Positions 59,501 to 64,000 of a stretch of 64,000 nt of DNA are shown here, piece by piece (positions within the stretch are counted from its first letter, which is position 1; the number at the start of each line of letters is the position of its first letter). Made by a program: the position numbers and the translations under genes. A model generated the notes under the pieces. It was given only the letters and a program-made list of their open reading frames with translations, was not told the DNA's origin and did no database searches. The stretch covers positions 4,700,517 to 4,764,516 of the forward strand of contig NC_090956.1 of NCBI RefSeq assembly GCF_040807025.1. The letters run 5' to 3'. This DNA comes from Struthio camelus (taxonomy: Eukaryota; Chordata; Aves; Struthioniformes; Struthionidae).

Positions 59501-62500
59501 CCCTCTTTGCAGTCGCGGCACAAAGCGCTGCAGGGCTTTCAGCAGCTACGAGCTAGGCAGGGGAAAGCTGTCGTTGCCATGGAAGTACAGCAGGGAGCCG
59601 TGCTGCCCCTCTAGGTGCCAGGGAGCTTAAAACCTTCAATAGTTGTTTCGTAGCCAGACTGCAACCTGCAGCCACCTTGCAGGGACTTGCATTTCCAAGG
59701 CTTTAAGTCCTTTGCACGACTTGCAGGACTGAATTGCTGCCTGCCTCAGTGCTGGCTGGATGTAAAAACGGGATTGCTCGTGGCTGCCCAGCGCTGACTT
59801 GCGTAGCCCTCGGACGAGGCAGCTGCCGCTCTTGTTCGTGGCTGCGTCCTGCGTCCCATTAATGAGGCTGTGCTTAGGGGATGAGCTTGCCTGCTGGTGT
59901 CTGAACTGTTGCGCTGGAAAAATCAGCGCTGATGTGCCTGTGTGAGATGGATAAGCTCTTCACTCTCCTGCCTTTTCATCTTAAGGACAGGCTCCCTGGC
60001 CAAAGCAATCCTTGTGCGTACTCTTAATTTGCAGGACTAAGGTGTGGTGTTTCAGGGGACTTCTTTTCAAACTGCTAGACTTTCTTAAGATTGATTTCGA
60101 GGTGCTGGCTGTGAACAGATGCACCCAGCTGCTTTCAACCTTCATTTTCTTTTGGAAGACGAACAAGTTTAAGCTTGTACAGGGCTCTGCCTAGCAAGCT
60201 GTGCTTGAAGATAGCTTTTCTTAGCAGGGCACTAACACGGCATCCGTGACATACGTTAATAAGCCTAAGTTGTGTCGTATAGCTTACAGCAACTTCAGTA
60301 CAAGTGGCCTTTCTTGCTGAAATAACAAATTGTTGCGTGAGCAACCAGCTCTAAAGTTATAAAAGCAGCTAACGGGGCATTGTGCACGGCCTGTCTGATC
60401 GCTGTACCTGGTGCGGTAATGGAGCGAGCAGCTGTTCCTGATTCAGAAGTGGAGAATGAGGCAGCCCAAGCCACCTATGATCCAGTTACAAGTGTTTTAT
60501 AGGGTGCAAAGGAAATGTTTGCATAATCAAATACCCAGCAGCAGCAGAGGATGTGTTTAGGATGACATAATCCTTCCAAGGATGTCATCCAACGCATGCC
60601 ACGGTGCCATGCTAGAGGCTGGGCTGTTGTTGCCCAGAGCTGCCCTTCCCAAACACCAAATGTTTTGCAGTGTTCAGCTTAAACTGTATCAAGAGTTGTC
60701 ACAGGCGGGGTTGGAGAAATTGAGCTTGAACAGAATGCCTCAGTGTAGGATGTGCATATGGAGAATTACTTAATTCTCCTTCTTTTGCAACATGTTTTCC
60801 CAGCTGCTGAAGTCTGCTGTCTCATTCAGCTTCCTGACAGCAATGCAAACATTTTGAAGGTCCTATGGTCCTGTCTTGTTCTCTGTGCAGCAGTTCTTAT
60901 CCCTGTTCTTTGTATGCTTTTCCTTGGGCGTATTTATTTGGATGCAGTTGTCACTTATAGCTTGTCCCTCTGCTTTAGTAGAGAACAGAGCTGAAGATGG
61001 CAGTTTGCTTATGGCAAACCGCTGTAATTTCTTTTTGATGGCACTAACTTCAAGGCCAAATCCCATGTTTAAATTTCCATCCTGTGACTGTGTGAATGTG
61101 GTTTAGTAGAATTTGTTGGGATGAGGAGGAAATGGAAATGTGGTATGGAGAATCTTGCTACTTGTCTTACTAGTGGAGTTTGGGAATGCAGTACTTGTGT
61201 GCTTGCACGCAGTCGTGTCTGGAGGCCTGTCTTCTGCTTCTCCAACAGAACAGTTTTGAAGCTGTTACTGTTCACTGCCATCTTCTTCCTCAGCAATGCA
61301 TGGGTGAAACTTTTCGCTCCAGAGTTTTGAGCTTTCTTCTTCAGTTCAGTGCGTTTGCTGCACCCTTCTTAAATAAGTGGTGCGCATGGGAACACGCTCC
61401 GCTATATTGCTGCCAAAACCACAACAAATGGCAAGTTTCCATCTGTCATCTCGGCTCAGCTCTGAGGCACTCCGCTGCTGGGCAGGCGATTCATTTTTCT
61501 TCCATAAAAGGGCATTGAAACTTGTCTGTAGCCGTGGTGCACTGTGCTGCAGTCAGTGAGCAAAGCAAGCAGAGATGCTATCGGCGGCAGCACTGGCAAT
61601 ACGGCAGCCGGAGCTCCGGTGATTTCAGTATCTGTTCGCAAAGGGATGGGCAGGAGGGAGGGACCAAGGGCGCAGGTGGGGTTGAGGTGATTGTAGGTGG
61701 CAGATAACACCCTATTCAACTTTCCTGCCAAGTCTTAAAGACAGAGATAACAAGAGGGTGCTCCTGAAACAGCAAAGCCTTAAAAGTACAATCCCATGTA
61801 GGAAGTGTGTGTGTGCTAAACCATGTGATGTGTCCTAATGAGGCGTGTAGGGTCAAAGTTGCACGGGGAGTGCTGAGAGTCAGGAGATCTTCCCATGAGG
61901 AATGCTGAGAGTCAGGAGATCTCATCCCAAGCTTTATGCTGGGCAGCTGCTTACCTTTTCTGGGGGCACGAGGGAAGGCCATGTTCCAGGACGCTCCCTG
62001 CATCCCAGCTGTACTGCGCATGCCTGCTTGTTCTGCTGGTGGCTTGCTCCCTCTCTGAGAAGGAGCACCCAGGAAAGTCTGTGACCAGGAGTGAGTTGTC
62101 CCCTCCAGAGCAATTCCTGTAGCTTGCTTCTAAGTGTGTCCTTGGTCTGGGCCAGGAGCAGCTGCAAGTATTGACTGGTGCCAGGAGCAGCCCCCTCCTA
62201 AATACCGCTTTTCTGGGAGGTACAGTGGTCAGCCTGAAATCTCTCCCTGCCTTGTGACTAGATGCCTGTCCTCCTTCCTCAGGACATGTAGGAATGGGCT
62301 GCAGGTGCTGCAAGACTATCTCATGGGGAAAGCAGGCTGCTGCAGGAGCAGACTGGATTCATTGCTGTGGTGGGATGTGGGGAGCCCATGAGCAGGAGCT
62401 CAGGTGCTGCTGCTTTTACAAGGTCAAGTCTGCTTATGCAGTGGTATGTGGAAATGCTTCACTTGATAAATGAGTCTGACAGAGAAGGAGAGTGCAAAGC

Positions 62501-64000
62501 CCAGCTTGGAAATGGACCTGAGGAAAGAGGTCAGTTTAAATGGGGTATCTGTCTCCTGAAGGTGGAAAAAAGTTGCTGAAAGCAAGAACTCAAGTTAGTC
62601 TCTTTAAAAATAGACCATGTAAGTCAGTGCAATTCAAGCAACAAAGCTTACTCCTGTGCTTGGTTTCTGCCTTTTATAGCAATATCCATTCAGGGAAAAG
62701 GCAATTCTTCCACTGTTTACTGACCAATGAATACCTCTTTGTCAAGGTCCATAAGAGGTAGTGCTATCTCCCCTTCATAGCTTTGTCCTGCTAACGAAAG
62801 GTCCAGAGGTAGTAGTCTAGGCATGGCTTAATGTGAGATGGAAACGTCAGCCTCTGTTTTGTGACCCAGCAGTCTCGTCTCGTCTCCCCCTCCCTGGGCC
62901 CAGCCTGACACCACTTACGTAGAGGAGATACCCTGAGAGCTGCTGTAATTGGGTGGTGGTCAGCGCAGATGAGTGGTGACAGCATCTTTGGGGATCAGCT
63001 GGTGGACTCTGAAGATTTAGATAAGAGCACTCTGGGTGGGTGGTGCTGGGAGGGAAATGTCCTCAGCTGCTTTGAGCCTGGCAGTCACTAGAGTCGACCC
63101 ATAACCAAACTGGAACTGCTGCTGCTGGAAAAACCCTGAAAGGTGTAGTTGTGCTGAGAGCAGAGCAGAGGCAGGCCTGGCGGCTCGCTGCAGCCTGAGA
63201 TTAGTTGTAAACTTTGACTTCCCTTTCTCTTTCAAGGGATCTTAGAAAGGAAAGGGTGTTATTCCAGTTTATTCCATTTCTTCCTTGCGTGAAATAGGGT
63301 GATTGCATCACATTCTTCCAACGTCAAGGTGGAAACCCTAAACCTATGCAAAGAGCATAGGTGTGTTTGATTTTTTTTTTTGCTTGATTTGTTGTTTTTC
63401 TTTAGCAGAGAAATAATCTAGGTTGTCCATTGTTCACTTTGGTCCCCGCAACAGGTAGCGATGCTAGTGAGCTGCTCTGAGACTGTTTTGGGAGCTGAGT
63501 ACAGGTACTTTCCACAGTAGCAGTTACAAAAGCACGGGCAAGTTTAAGGCTTAAACTCTGCCCAGTGCTACTTGTATTTGCAGAGCATCAAAGCAGGGTT
63601 AACGTTTTGCCGCTGCAGTGGAAATGGAGGTTGGAGAGGATGGAAAAAGACTGTTCCCAAGCCAATTTAAAAACATTGTTCTGACCTTACTCAAGAAGCT
63701 ACATCTTCCCTCTCTTTCCTCCCCCTCACATTCCTGTCGTAGTAATCACTGATCTCTAACCTTAGCTTCATCTGCCACAGCTAACCACTTAAATGCACTT
63801 AAAAACAGACTTTCTGCACGCACCTTATCTTGTTGTACCTTAGTACTTCCAGGGCAAAGTTATCTTTGGAGGAGCATGAGTCAGCTGTAAAGGTTTTGAG
63901 TAGTATTGTGTCAGGGTAGTTGATGACTGTCTCCTCCTTGAGGCCAGAGCATGAAGATGGCATAACCTGGTAGATGTAGTTACAGGAGGTGTTTTGCTTC
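56518..64000 (+). other. RNF216: RNF216 intron running off the window
   Basis: I looked for the rest of the IBR and RING2 (ETCRKC-, KCHKCG-, GCNRMSC-like frames) and did not find them, so the window probably ends inside a long intron. The open frames here are short and unlike any family. It has a small direct duplication at 61,870-61,922. Confidence 0.6.
61870..61922. repeat. Short tandem direct duplication (32-bp spacing)
   Basis: A 20-base segment beginning TGCTGAGAGTCAGG and ending AGATCT occurs at 61,871 and again at 61,903 with no mismatch that I can see. Confidence 0.85.

Overview
This window looks like vertebrate nuclear DNA, most likely from a bird. Genes are split by GT-AG introns, the 3' UTRs are long, CpG-rich promoters are present, there is a CR1-type LINE fragment and ancient MIR-like SINE relics, and GC-rich minisatellites are dense as on small avian chromosomes. 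The species call is an inference. The link SMURF1 - urotensin-receptor-like gene - RNF216 is consistent with a bird, but I could not check synteny.

Layout. (1) 1-11,870, plus strand: the 3' half of SMURF1. Nine coding exons (60-8285) encode the end of the linker and the whole HECT ubiquitin-ligase domain. A 3' UTR of about 3.5 kb follows, ending at tandem AATAAA signals (11,784 and 11,847). (2) 11,870-15,590: intergenic DNA with a strong CpG island from about 13,560 to 15,170 and no recognisable gene. (3) 15,589-16,692, minus strand: an intact single-exon class A GPCR of 367 residues, a urotensin-II receptor-like protein, with CpG-rich flanking DNA up to about 18,050. (4) 18,600-23,200: a cluster of three unrelated minisatellites with periods of about 27, 43 and 55-59 bp. 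A fourth array lies at 23,870-24,370 inside the next gene. (5) 23,220-64,000, plus strand: RNF216 (TRIAD3). It has a CpG promoter and a predicted non-coding first exon, a first intron of about 16.6 kb, then twelve coding exons (40,214-56,517). These encode 695 residues: the N-terminal half, RING1 and the start of the in-between-RING domain. The gene continues beyond the window; 56,518-64,000 shows no further recognisable exon.

The genes do not form an operon. Two are E3 ubiquitin ligases of different mechanistic classes (HECT and RBR) flanking a peptide-hormone receptor on the opposite strand; this looks like coincidental linkage. I saw no unknown multigene system. The least explained parts are the four-minisatellite cluster between the receptor and the RNF216 promoter, the orphan CpG island at 13.6-15.2 kb, and several RNF216 expression features: an in-frame uORF, a GC-AG intron and a possible alternative acceptor. 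Most long open frames between 13 and 24 kb are by-products of GC-rich or tandemly repeated DNA.
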